35,376 bases of DNA from an uncultured Clostridia bacterium (lineage in GTDB: Bacteria > Bacillota > Clostridia > Lachnospirales > Anaerotignaceae): NCBI GenBank assembly GCA_910587735.1, contig CAJUNT010000023.1:1-35376 (forward strand). The letters run 5' to 3'. Positions within the stretch are counted from its first letter, which is position 1, and every line of letters starts with the position of its first letter. Position numbers and translations under genes: made by a program. Below are positions 27,659 to 35,376 of this stretch, piece by piece. A model generated the notes under the pieces. It was not told where the DNA came from. It saw nothing but the letters and a program-made list of their open reading frames with translations, and searched no databases.

Positions 27659-28207
27659 ATGAAAAAGAACATTTTATTATTTGCTGTTTTTATATTGTCA
27701 TTTATTACAATATTGTCAGCTTGTGGTTCTTCAAAAGAAGTAAATGAAAATATGAGCAATACTATTGATGTAGAAAATAATAGTACAGAAACAATAAAAG
27801 AACTTCAGGTTCGTTTTGGAGATATGGGAATACCTTTTACACTACATTTGTATGATAATGATACCGCAAAAACAATAACAAGTTTTGTTGGTTTAGGAGA
27901 TTTAAGATTACCTATTTATCACTATGATGACTATGATAATTGGGAAGTTATGCAATATTATGATATTCCTTCAAAATACGAAATTCCTCAAAATCCAGAA
28001 ACAATTACATCACAAAAAGCAGGAGAAGTTTATTTTGAAGAAGGAAATAAAATTGTATTGTTTTATAAAGATGCTCAAATCAGTGGAAAGTATACAAAAT
28101 TAGGTTATTTTGATACTTCCGAAGATTTTGTGTCAGCAGTAGAAAGCAATCCTGTGTTAGAAGGTTGGGGAAATAAAATTGTAGTTATTAGTGCTAATAA
28201 CGAATAA
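27659..28207 (+). CDS. Lipoprotein with cyclophilin-like domain
   Basis: 182 residues, AAAGGAG before the ATG and only four bases after the preceding stop. A signal peptide ends in a lipobox with C22 (TILSAC), so the protein is anchored on the outer face of the membrane. From about residue 48 (LQVRFGDMGIPFTLHLYDND) to the end it matches the cyclophilin-like fold of the DUF/Cyclophil_like group (family pattern: LYDN-x-TA ... LP ... YY ... GE-x-x-Y ... LFY ... LG). These domains keep the prolyl-isomerase fold but their activity is unproven. Paralogue of the protein at 28807. Confidence 0.78.
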   Translation: MKKNILLFAVFILSFITILSACGSSKEVNENMSNTIDVENNSTETIKELQVRFGDMGIPFTLHLYDNDTAKTITSFVGLGDLRLPIYHYDDYDNWEVMQYYDIPSKYEIPQNPETITSQKAGEVYFEEGNKIVLFYKDAQISGKYTKLGYFDTSEDFVSAVESNPVLEGWGNKIVVISANNE

Positions 28208-28222
28208 AAGAAGGATATAGCA

Positions 28223-28810
28223 ATGAATATAAGTGAATTTTTAAACCATTTGAATGCAGGATTGTTTATAAAAGGTGGTTCTGAAGTACATCAATATATG
28301 AGTGAATTAAGTCAAGAAGCAATGAAAATTACAACAGAACTAAATAGTTCTTATCATACTCCAAAAGAAATATGTGATATTTTTTCAAAATTGATTGGAA
28401 AACCTGTTGACAATACTTTTAGAATGTTTCCGCCATTTTATACAGACTGTGGAAAAAATATTAATATTGGTAAAAATGTATTTATCAATTCTTGCTGTTG
28501 TTTTCAAGATCAAGGCGGCATTACTATAGGAGATGGTACCTTAATAGGACATAAGGCAGTTTTTGCTACACTTGACCATGATTTTGACCCACAAAAAAGA
28601 CAAAGTATGATGCCAAAACCAATTGTAATTGGTAAAAATGTATGGATAGGTGCAAATGTAACCGTTTTAGGTGGTGTAACAATAGGAGAGAATGCTATTG
28701 TTGCAGCAGGTGCAGTTGTAACGAAAGATGTACTAGCAAATAGTATTGTGGCTGGTATACCAGCAAAATTTATAAAATGGGTTGATAGTAAATTGGAGGA
28801 GTCTGAATGA
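28223..28810 (+). CDS. Hexapeptide-repeat acetyltransferase (maltose/galactoside O-acetyltransferase type)
   Basis: 195 residues. The left-handed beta-helix repeats are clear (INIGKNVFINSCC, ITIGDGTLIGHKAV, IVIGKNVWIGANVTVLGG, VTIGENAIVAAGAVV) with the catalytic His in ATLDHDFDP and the closing SIVAGIPAKFIKW. It transfers acetyl from acetyl-CoA to a sugar or similar hydroxyl compound. Its TGA overlaps the next ATG (ATGA). Cytoplasmic, unlike its lipoprotein neighbours, so its substrate may be taken up or handled after the extracellular step. Confidence 0.88.
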   Translation: MNISEFLNHLNAGLFIKGGSEVHQYMSELSQEAMKITTELNSSYHTPKEICDIFSKLIGKPVDNTFRMFPPFYTDCGKNINIGKNVFINSCCCFQDQGGITIGDGTLIGHKAVFATLDHDFDPQKRQSMMPKPIVIGKNVWIGANVTVLGGVTIGENAIVAAGAVVTKDVLANSIVAGIPAKFIKWVDSKLEESE

Positions 28811-29298
28811 AAAATTTTTTATTTGCACTTACAGTTACGGCATTAGGCGCTATAGGCTGTACTACAAATGAAACAGAAAATTTAACACAACAACCAAAAC
28901 AAATCGCTCAATATACAACAGAAAATATACAAGAAAATACACAGGAGGATATTATGATAAATATAAAAATTGGTAATACAGATTTTAGTGCAGTATTTTA
29001 TAACAATGATACAACAAAAGAACTTGTAAAACAATTCCCTGCTACATATACAATGTCAGAGTTACATGGTAATGAAAAGTATTATTATATGTCAACATCA
29101 TTCCCTACAAATAGTGAATGTCCTAGCACAATAAACAAAGGTGACATTATGCTTTATGGAAATAATTGTGTTGTAGTATTTTATGACACTTTCCCTAATT
29201 CCTATAGTTATACAAAATTAGGATATATTGAAGATACAACAGGATTTGAAGAAGCTGTTGGGAAAGGAAGTATTGACATTCATTTTGAACAGAAATAA
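28807..29298 (+). CDS. Lipoprotein with cyclophilin-like domain
   Basis: 163 residues. Short signal peptide with lipobox cysteine C18 (GAIGC). After a polar Gln/Asn/Thr-rich linker, the domain from residue 54 (NIKIGNTDFSAVFYNNDTT) through MSELHGNEKYYYMSTSFPT, GDIMLYGNNCVVVFYDTF and SYTKLGYIED is a textbook member of the cyclophilin-like family common in gut anaerobes next to flavodoxins, aldo/keto reductases and hydrolases. Translation is coupled to the acetyltransferase gene by the ATGA overlap. Confidence 0.82.
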   Translation: MKNFLFALTVTALGAIGCTTNETENLTQQPKQIAQYTTENIQENTQEDIMINIKIGNTDFSAVFYNNDTTKELVKQFPATYTMSELHGNEKYYYMSTSFPTNSECPSTINKGDIMLYGNNCVVVFYDTFPNSYSYTKLGYIEDTTGFEEAVGKGSIDIHFEQK

Positions 29299-29323
29299 TG
29301 ATTGAAAAAGGAGGAAATCATAT

Positions 29324-30427
29324 ATGAAAAGATTTAAAGCACAAATTTTATCTGCATTACTTATGATAACTATGATTACAGCAACTGCTTGCAATACACA
29401 ACAACAAATACTAGATGATGCTCAAACACAAACAAGTCAGGCAGTGCTAACAAATCAACAAACGGAAGGAGAAAATAAAAATATGGAAGAGTATTACATA
29501 TTTGAATTAAATGACACTGTAGAAAGAACTGCAGTCCGTTATAAAAACCGTTATGGTATTGAATTATCAGCAGATTTATATAAAAGTAAAGAATTAGATA
29601 AAACACAGACTTATCCAGCTATTGTTATTGGTCCTCCTTATGGTGGCGTAAAAGAACAAGGTCCAGGCGTTTATGCAAATCAACTTGCACAAAGAGGATT
29701 TGTTGTATTAGCATTTGACCCATCTTATAATGGTGAAAGTGGTGGTGAACCAAGACACATTTCATCACCTGAAATTTTTTCTGAAGATTTTAGTGCTGGA
29801 GTAGATTATTTAGGTTCTTTAGATTATGTAAATCGTAAGCAAATAGGTGTGATTGGCATTTGTGGAAGTGGTGGCTTTGCACTTTCAGCAGCAGCTATGT
29901 ATACTCGTATTAAAGCAGTTGCAACTGCTGCAATGTATGACATTAGTGCAATGGGTAATACAATGGATACGGAAAGTCGTAATACAATAATAAAAAGTAT
30001 GTCAGAACAACGTTGGCAAGATTTTGAAAATGGACAACCTGCATATAAAAGAAATTATCCATTAGAAAATCCTCTTGATAAACTTCCAGAAGATATAAGT
30101 GGATTAGATGTAGAATGGTGGACATTTTATGGTTTAAAACGTGGTTGGCACCCAAATGCAGGTGGTTCTTTTACAGATACAAGTATGCTCCCATTTGCAA
30201 ATTATTCTTTGCTAAATCATATTGATAGTATTTCACCTCGTCCAATTATGTTTATTACAGGTGATATTGCTCATTCTAAAGCATTTAGTGAAACAGCCTA
30301 TGAAGCAGCAGCAGAACCAAAAGAGTTATATGTTGTTCCAGGTGCAATGCATATTGATTTATATGATGACACGAGTAAAATTCCTTTTGATAAATTAGAA
30401 ACATTTTTTAAAGATGCTTTTCAATAA
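29324..30427 (+). CDS. Lipoprotein alpha/beta hydrolase
   Basis: 367 residues, AAGGAGG before the ATG. Lipobox cysteine C23 (TATAC) and a Gln/Thr-rich linker, then an alpha/beta hydrolase of the dienelactone-hydrolase/YcjY-like kind: oxyanion region IVIGPPYGGVKEQG, nucleophile elbow GVIGICGSGGFALSAAA (Ser or the preceding Cys could serve), an Asp region in FITGDIAHS and the His in VPGAMHIDLYDD. An alpha-helical cap lies at about 215-285. It should hydrolyse an ester or amide outside the cell. Last gene of the operon, before a bidirectional terminator. Confidence 0.85.
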   Translation: MKRFKAQILSALLMITMITATACNTQQQILDDAQTQTSQAVLTNQQTEGENKNMEEYYIFELNDTVERTAVRYKNRYGIELSADLYKSKELDKTQTYPAIVIGPPYGGVKEQGPGVYANQLAQRGFVVLAFDPSYNGESGGEPRHISSPEIFSEDFSAGVDYLGSLDYVNRKQIGVIGICGSGGFALSAAAMYTRIKAVATAAMYDISAMGNTMDTESRNTIIKSMSEQRWQDFENGQPAYKRNYPLENPLDKLPEDISGLDVEWWTFYGLKRGWHPNAGGSFTDTSMLPFANYSLLNHIDSISPRPIMFITGDIAHSKAFSETAYEAAAEPKELYVVPGAMHIDLYDDTSKIPFDKLETFFKDAFQ

Positions 30428-30435
30428 ATAAAATA

Positions 30436-30463
30436 AAAACCGCTGAGCAATTCAGTGGTTTTT
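30436..30463. terminator. Bidirectional intrinsic terminator
   Basis: AAAAACCGCTGA pairs with TCAGTGGTTTTT around a five-base loop, with T-runs in both directions. It ends the lipoprotein/hydrolase operon and the convergent stalk-domain gene. Confidence 0.85.
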
Positions 30464-30491
30464 ATTTTTGCTTTTTAACAATATAACAACA

Positions 30492-30773
30492 TCAAAATGA
30501 AAACTTTCTGCTATAAATCGAATAGGTAAGTGTAATTTCTTGTTTTTCATTATTCCAGTTTACTGTTCCTCCAATTTCTTCTATTACTGCTCTAATGGGA
30601 AGTAAAGTATGATTATTAATAATGATAGATTCGGAGTCAATTTCTTTTTCTATTCCATTTACTGTCATAATTGTATTATTAATTTGGAGCACAATTGGTG
30701 TTTGTGCATATGTAGGTATTGTCGAAAAAAACATAGCTGATGATAGTACTATTAATAACATTTTTGATTTCAT
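30492..30773 (-). CDS. Short secreted stalk-domain protein (copper amine oxidase N-terminal-like)
   Basis: 93 residues, AGGAGTGATACATA before the ATG. A signal peptide (MLLIVLSSAMFFSTIPTYAQ) is followed by a single stalk repeat: IVLQINNTIMTVNGIEKEID, then NHTLLPIRAVIEEIGGTVNWN and EKQEITLTY. In Clostridia this domain usually occurs in longer cell-surface proteins; here it stands alone. It ends in TGA. Function unknown; surface-associated by inference. Confidence 0.75.
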   Translation of the reverse strand: MKSKMLLIVLSSAMFFSTIPTYAQTPIVLQINNTIMTVNGIEKEIDSESIIINNHTLLPIRAVIEEIGGTVNWNNEKQEITLTYSIYSRKFSF

Positions 30774-31006
30774 TATGTATCACTCCTATTTTATTTTTAT
30801 ACTATCACAGCTATTTTTTAATATCTATTACTTATATTAAATAGATTTTTATGCTTTTTAATTATAAATATATTTTTAATATTATGCTTTAAAACTATAA
30901 ATATAAATTCAATATAAGTATTTGCTATTTTAATACTTTTCATATAAAATAAAAGCATAGAAAAAAGCAAATAGAAAATAAATTATAATAGAAAGGAAAG
31001 ATTATC

Positions 31007-31858
31007 ATGATAATATATGCAAACGAAACACATGACGAAGAAAGAGCTTTCTATGGAATAAATGATGCTAAAATTATAAATTGTACATTTGAAGGGATTA
31101 CTGATGGAGAATCTGCTTTAAAAGAAACATATAATATTGATGTAGAAAATTGCAATTTTTTGTTAAGATACCCTTTTTGGCATACCACAAAAGCTACAAT
31201 CAATCAAATCAAAATGACAGAAACTTGTTGTGCAGCACTTTGGTATGACAAAGATATCCAGATTAGAAATTCAGAATTAGGTGGTGTGAAGGCATTACGT
31301 GAATGTAACAATGTTACAATTTCAGATTGTAATATCAATTCCATAGAATTTGGTTGGTTTTGCCATAATATAAAAATACAGAATTGTAAATTGATATCTG
31401 AGTATCCTTTTTTACATTCTTCAGAAATGGAATTTGATAAACTGCATATGGCTGCAAAATATTCTTTTCAATATACAGAAAATATCATCTTTCGCAACTG
31501 CGAACTGAATACAAAAGATGCTTTTTGGCACAGTAAAAATATAACAGTTTATGACAGTGTGATAAAAGGGGAGTATTTAGGTTGGTATTCTGAAAATCTT
31601 CATTTAGTACGCTGTAAAATTATAGGTACACAACCTTTGTGTTATGCAAAAGGTCTTATATTAGAAAATTGCGAAATGATAGACTGTGATTTATCTTTTG
31701 AAAAAAGTGATGTAAAAGCTACTATAAACGGAAAGATTACAAGTATAAAAAATCCAATTTCAGGAGAAATTATTGCAGATTGTATTGGAGAAGTCATAAT
31801 TGAAAATGATTGTGACTGCAACATTGTAACAAAATTAGCAAACTGCTGTTACTTATGA
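31007..31858 (+). CDS. DUF3737 family protein (right-handed beta-helix)
   Basis: 283 residues with AGAAAGGAAAG upstream of the ATG. The whole protein is built of short repeats of the form ...NCxF/ISDCxI/FRNCEL... (CTFEGITDGESALKE, CNFLLRYPFWHTTKA, LWYDKDIQIRNSELGG, CHNIKIQNCKLISEYPFLHS), the DUF3737 pattern. This predicts a cytoplasmic parallel beta-helix. No catalytic role is known to me. Its TGA-TAA end overlaps the ATG of the LysE gene (ATGATAA), so the two are coupled. Confidence 0.88.
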   Translation: MIIYANETHDEERAFYGINDAKIINCTFEGITDGESALKETYNIDVENCNFLLRYPFWHTTKATINQIKMTETCCAALWYDKDIQIRNSELGGVKALRECNNVTISDCNINSIEFGWFCHNIKIQNCKLISEYPFLHSSEMEFDKLHMAAKYSFQYTENIIFRNCELNTKDAFWHSKNITVYDSVIKGEYLGWYSENLHLVRCKIIGTQPLCYAKGLILENCEMIDCDLSFEKSDVKATINGKITSIKNPISGEIIADCIGEVIIENDCDCNIVTKLANCCYL

Positions 31859-32484
31859 TAAATTATTTTGCAAAAGGATTGTTAATTGGTGTAATATTTG
31901 GTATTCCTGTTAGCGTTGTAGATGTGCTTACCATAAAAAGAAGCATTACATATGGTGCAATAGCAGGACTTCTATCAGGTATTGGTTGTAGTGTTACAGA
32001 TTTGTTTTATTCTTGTATCAGTATTTTTTCATTTACACTGATTTATAATTTTATTCTTCAGTATCAAAATATAATTCGTTTTATAGGTAGTATATTAGTT
32101 ATTGTAATGGGAATTGATATTATAAATAAAAAGCAAGAAACTACTTATAAAAAAGCTGATATATCAAAAATAATATCTTTTTTTACTTCTTCCTTTTTTA
32201 TTGCAATTACTAATCCTATAACAATATTATCTTTTTTGATTGCATTTTCTATATTTGATATTGCAACAATTTTGAATAAAATACAAGGAATTGTATTAGT
32301 AGTAGGAATATTTTGTGGTACTTGTATTTGATGGTTTGTTATTGCTATGGTTACTCAAATTTTTAGAAAACGTATTACTACTATATGGCTAAAATATATC
32401 AATTATATATTAGGGATATTGGTTATATTACTTGGTATTATTATGACGATACAAACTATAACAAAATATAATATTATTAGATAA
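31855..32484 (+). pseudogene. LysE/RhtB-family exporter, interrupted by one TGA
   Basis: About 209 codons from the overlapping ATG to TAA at 32482-32484. The protein has the LysE layout: KGLLIGVIFGIPVSVVDVLTIKRSITYGAIAGLLSGIG, a helix with IRFIGSILVIVMGI, SFFIAITNPITILSFLIAFSI and a last helix YILGILVILLGIIM. TGA at 32329-32331 falls in GTCI, TGA, WFVIAM, exactly where family members have the first Trp of the GS-x-x-WW motif. Sequence before and after is collinear and in frame. It should export a small amino-acid-like metabolite if full length; truncated, it would lack the last two helices. Confidence 0.8.
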
Positions 32485-32704
32485 TATTTTTTATTTGAGA
32501 AAAAAATTTTTTTCTAAATAATTTCGAGGATATAATAAGCATTTTCTCTCTTTTTGTTATCAAATTTTGAATTAAAAATGAGTTTATTTTCATAGTAATT
32601 TTATATATAGTACAATAAAAAATGCTATTAAAAAAGAAAAGACCAAATTGAAGGCGTTTTATAAATTTTTTTAAAATTTGCATTTAGTGCTTGAGAGAAT
32701 GTCA

Positions 32705-32741
32705 ACAAGCAGGGAAAAGGAATATTTTTTTCTCTGCTTGT
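32705..32741. repeat. Long inverted repeat upstream of the pucR promoter
   Basis: ACAAGCAGGGAAAA and TTTTCTCTGCTTGT form a 14-base stem with one mismatch around a loop of about nine. No T-run follows on either strand. It ends three bases before the -35 box of the pucR promoter, so an operator is possible. The rest of 32485-32969 shows no gene. Confidence 0.5.
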
Positions 32742-32743
32742 AA

Positions 32744-32771
32744 TTGGCACAAATTTGGTTTTGTATATAAT
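32744..32771 (+). promoter_or_regulatory. Sigma-A promoter for the pucR-type gene
   Basis: TTGGCA at 32744-32749, a 16-base spacer and a perfect TATAAT at 32766-32771. The -10 region (TTGTATATAATA) is repeated exactly at 32921-32932, closer to the gene, which may be a second promoter or a duplication. Confidence 0.55.
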
Positions 32772-32969
32772 ATGTATATATTCCAAATTATTTCAAATTA
32801 TTTTAAATTTATTGATTAGTTCTAAAAAATGTTTTAAGTTTTTTGAATTTAAAATACTTTCAGTTCTCTTTTTTTATTGTTCTGATTAACAAAAAATGAT
32901 ATACTGATTTAATGACAAAATTGTATATAATACATATTTTATAATTATATACAAAAAGGATTGGTAAAT

Positions 32970-34607
32970 ATGAAAATATCTTTAAAAGATGCACTTAGCT
33001 CCGCAGGATTACTTCATGCAGAAGTTTTAGTAGGAAAGGAAAAACTAAATTCCATTTTTATTGAAAGTGTTACAACAATTGAAGTAACAGACCATTTAAT
33101 TGGAAATTGGGTAAAAGAAAATCAATTATGTATTACTACAATGTACGCAATTCGCGAAGATTTACAACAACAAATAAATTTAGCAAGAATATTGAAAGAG
33201 AAAAAATGTGCAGCATTAGTTATATGTCATGTAGGTATTTGGATAGAACATTTAGACAAATCTTTTATTTCTTTTTGTTAAGAGCAGAGTTTACCTTTGA
33301 TAAAACCAGATATGCAAATTTCTTATTTAGATATTTTAAATCCACTTATTTATCAACTTATGAGTGATGATAAGAAAAAAATATCTTCTTATCGTGAGTT
33401 AGATAGAAAAATATTAGATATGATTATACAAGGAGAAACACTATCTAATATTATAAAAAAAGCAACAAAATGTTATAATAATCAAGTAACTTTTTTAGAC
33501 TATTATTGTCATTGTATTTATTCAAATAAAAAATGGAAAGAAGTTGAAGCAGAAAAAATATATATTCGTAAAAATTTTAATATAGTTTTTTCCCATTTAC
33601 TTCGAAAAGGATTTTTAGATGATATAGAGCTATTACCATATAAATTAATTTATTTAGTACAAACAAAAAATAACGTATTAGGTTTTTTAATATTAGATAT
33701 TCCCCCAAAATTAGAAACAACTAGAAATAAAATATTACAAATTGCAGAAGGACTCAATACAATTTGTGCACTTGTAACAGTAAAACAAACACGAACAATA
33801 CAAGTGAAAGAATATTATGTATGTTCACGAATATGTTACAGATTTATTAGTATGGAATTTTAGAACAGAAAATGAAGCGATTACAAGAGGAATGGAAGCA
33901 GGATTACAGTTAAAAAATAAAAATATTTTTATACTAATCAACCTAAACTCTTTTCGAAATTTAAATGATATTGATAAAGAAAGCCTTTATGTAAAACAAG
34001 TTCGAATTGAGATATTACCAAAAATTCATCAGAAAATTATCAATATTGATGCAGAGGTTTTTTTACATTTATATAGTGACCAAATATTCATATTATTATA
34101 TTTAAAAAATCAAAAAGAAGCATTAACTGTACAAATGGATAATATTATTCATATATTTGAACAAAATAAAATTTCGGTTTCTATAGGAATTAGTGAAGAA
34201 TTTCAGTCTATAAAGAACATTCCCACAGCATATAAACAAGCAACACAAGCATATATTTTAGGACGACATTATTTCGGAGAACAAAAAGCAATTTATTATG
34301 AAGATGTCTATTTTTTTCAGGAAGTAATGAAATTAAGAGAAAAAAAGAGTCTATTTTGTTTAGTCAAAAAATATTACAAAAGTTAATTGATTATGATAAA
34401 CAGCATCAAACGGAACTTTTGCATACTCTTGCTATGTTACTAAAATACAATGGCAATATAGCAATCACAGCAGATTTCATGCATTTGCATAGAAATACAT
34501 TGTTATATAGAAAAAATAAAATATTGGAAATATTGGGATATTCTCCTTTTGAAATGCCTTATTATTTTAATATTATAATGGCTTTGCAAATTAATGAAAT
34601 GCTTTAA
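32970..34607 (+). pseudogene. PucR/CdaR-type transcriptional regulator with at least three lesions
   Basis: The ATG at 32970 follows AAAGGATTGGTAAAT. The N-terminal PucR domain (LKDALSSAGLLHAEVLVGKEKLNSIFIESVTTIEV) is broken by TAA at 33279-33281 inside FISFC (stop) EQSLPLIKPDMQISYLDIL. The frame then runs to about 33815, where it slips by one base before YVHEYVTDLLVWNFRTENEA. A second slip is at a run of seven A near 34340-34346; eight A would join LREKK to ESILFSQKILQKLIDYDKQ. The C-terminal helix-turn-helix is intact (LLKYNGNIAITADFMHLHRNTLLYRKNKIL). Such regulators usually control purine, hydantoin or related catabolism, and DUF917 genes often sit beside them, as here. Ends before a strong terminator. 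Confidence 0.85.
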
Positions 34608-34608
34608 A

Positions 34609-34651
34609 AAAAATCCTATTGTGCAAATGCACAAGTAAGGGATTTTTTTTT
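34609..34651 (+). terminator. Intrinsic terminator after pucR
   Basis: AAATCCTATTGTGC pairs with GCACAAGTAAGGGATTT (small bulge), followed by a run of T to 34651. The DUF917 frame begins inside or right after it. Confidence 0.85.
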
Positions 34652-34654
34652 GTT

Positions 34655-35376
34655 TTGACAAACTTGGGTACTGGTGGCGGCGGTTTAGAAGAAAATGGCG
34701 TGCAATCTTTATTGAGTGAGCTTGCAGCAGGGAAAGAAATTAGTTGGATTGATGTAGAAGATATTCCAGATGACGCAATTACAGCTTGTCCTTTTTTAAT
34801 GGGTTCTATTGCACCACATACACCAGAGTTAATAAAAGAAATGGAAAGCTACGATATGACAGAAGAAACTTCTTTATATACAGAAAAAGAAAGAATTGCA
34901 CATTCTATTAAAGAATTAGAAGAGTATACTGGTAAAAAAATTTCTGCTGTTGTGCCATTAGAGTTAGGCGGTGCTAGTACACCAGGCTGTATTGGTGCTG
35001 GTTTAGCAACAGCAATTCCAGCTGTTGATGGTGATTATACAGGACGAGAAATTCCTGAAATTCCACAAACAACACCATATTTACACGATAAAAAACTTTG
35101 GTCTTTAGCAGTAGTAGATGAGTTTGGTAATACAAGTATTATTAAAAATGCTATGAATTATAGAGTTGTGGAGCGTATGGGCAAAAAATTAAGTGAACCT
35201 GCTTTTGGTTTGACAGGTGATACAGGATTTTTGATGACAGGTGCAGAAATGAAGCAGGTTATATTAAGAGGAACACTTTCAAAATGCTTAAAAGTAGGCA
35301 AAATAATAAGAGAAGCAAATGAAAACAAAGCAGATCCAATTCAAGCAATTATAGATACTTTAAATGGTTATTTATT
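34655..35376 (+). pseudogene. DUF917 family protein, start missing; runs off the window end
   Basis: From 34655 the frame reads LTNLGTGGGGLEENGVQSLL and stays open to the window edge (240 codons), with the DUF917 landmarks CPFLMGSIAPHTPELI, VVPLELGGASTPGCIGAGL, IPAVDGDYTGREIPEIP and AFGLTGDTGFLMTGAEM. The family N-terminus, about 15 residues before the LGTGGGG motif, is absent. Upstream in frame is the terminator hairpin of pucR, with no ribosome site or ATG; a TTG at 34655 is the only nearby candidate start. It looks as though a deletion removed the promoter, ribosome site and first codons. Members are linked to hydantoin-type or thiohydantoin metabolism and to PucR regulators. Confidence 0.75.

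Noticed and set aside
31642..31824. 60-residue minus-strand frame
   Set aside because: Shadow of the DUF3737 beta-helix gene.
1..35376. Genome uses UGA as an ordinary Trp codon (code 4)
   Set aside because: TGG is used for Trp in nearly all genes, and natural gene ends such as the ABC ATPase, acetyltransferase and DUF3737 genes stop at TGA with ATGA overlaps. Only occasional TGA at Trp sites is seen, so full reassignment is not supported.

Overview
The window is very AT-rich, low-GC Gram-positive DNA, most like an anaerobic gut-type Clostridia (Lachnospirales-like). The evidence is strong AGGAGG-type ribosome sites, TTG starts, lipobox lipoproteins, PTS and BglG/LicT-type regulation, an AdhR-like MerR, and an iol operon close to the Bacillus one. 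The species cannot be named from sequence alone. I saw no tRNA, rRNA or CRISPR array.

Layout. 1-0.75 kb: the C-terminal part of an IS6/IS240-like DDE transposase. 0.9-2.7 kb: a LicT-type antiterminator with two frameshifts behind its own RAT/terminator leader, a MerR regulator, and a C-terminal scrap of sepF. 3.2-7.5 kb (minus strand): rpiR, a beta-glucoside PTS EIIBCA and a GH1 6-phospho-beta-glucosidase. 7.7-9.8 kb: a ROK regulator and a convergent LysR regulator. 10.1-14.5 kb: a lantibiotic-immunity-like ABC exporter (one ATPase, two permeases) divergent from a two-component system. 14.7-16.5 kb: an aldo/keto reductase (frameshifted near its start) divergent from a LysR regulator. 16.8-24 kb: a myo-inositol module, lacI then iolG-iolI-transporter-iolE-iolH, with three LacI-type operator-like sites, one of them inside the iolG promoter. 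24-30.4 kb: a DnaC/IstB scrap, a LysR gene and an Ntn-type amidase gene that have both lost their 5' ends at one shared junction, then an operon of a PaaK-like adenylating enzyme, two cyclophilin-like lipoproteins, a hexapeptide acetyltransferase and a lipoprotein alpha/beta hydrolase. 30.5-32.5 kb: a short stalk-domain protein, a DUF3737 protein and a LysE-family exporter. 32.9 kb to the end: a multiply broken PucR-type regulator and a DUF917 gene that lacks its start.

The most striking property is the density of lesions. Three otherwise intact genes (inositol transporter, PaaK-like enzyme, LysE exporter) are each stopped once by TGA exactly where the family has, or is expected to have, tryptophan. 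iolH has an in-frame TAG. licT, the aldo/keto reductase gene and pucR have small frameshifts, mostly at A-runs. sepF, DnaC, LysR, the amidase and DUF917 survive as pieces that end at apparent deletion junctions. The simplest reading is ongoing genome decay in a host-restricted lineage, or consensus errors in the assembly. A partial UGA-to-Trp readthrough system is a less likely but testable alternative. The second notable item is a GPH sugar transporter with a C-terminal cytidylate-kinase-like P-loop domain inside the inositol operon.
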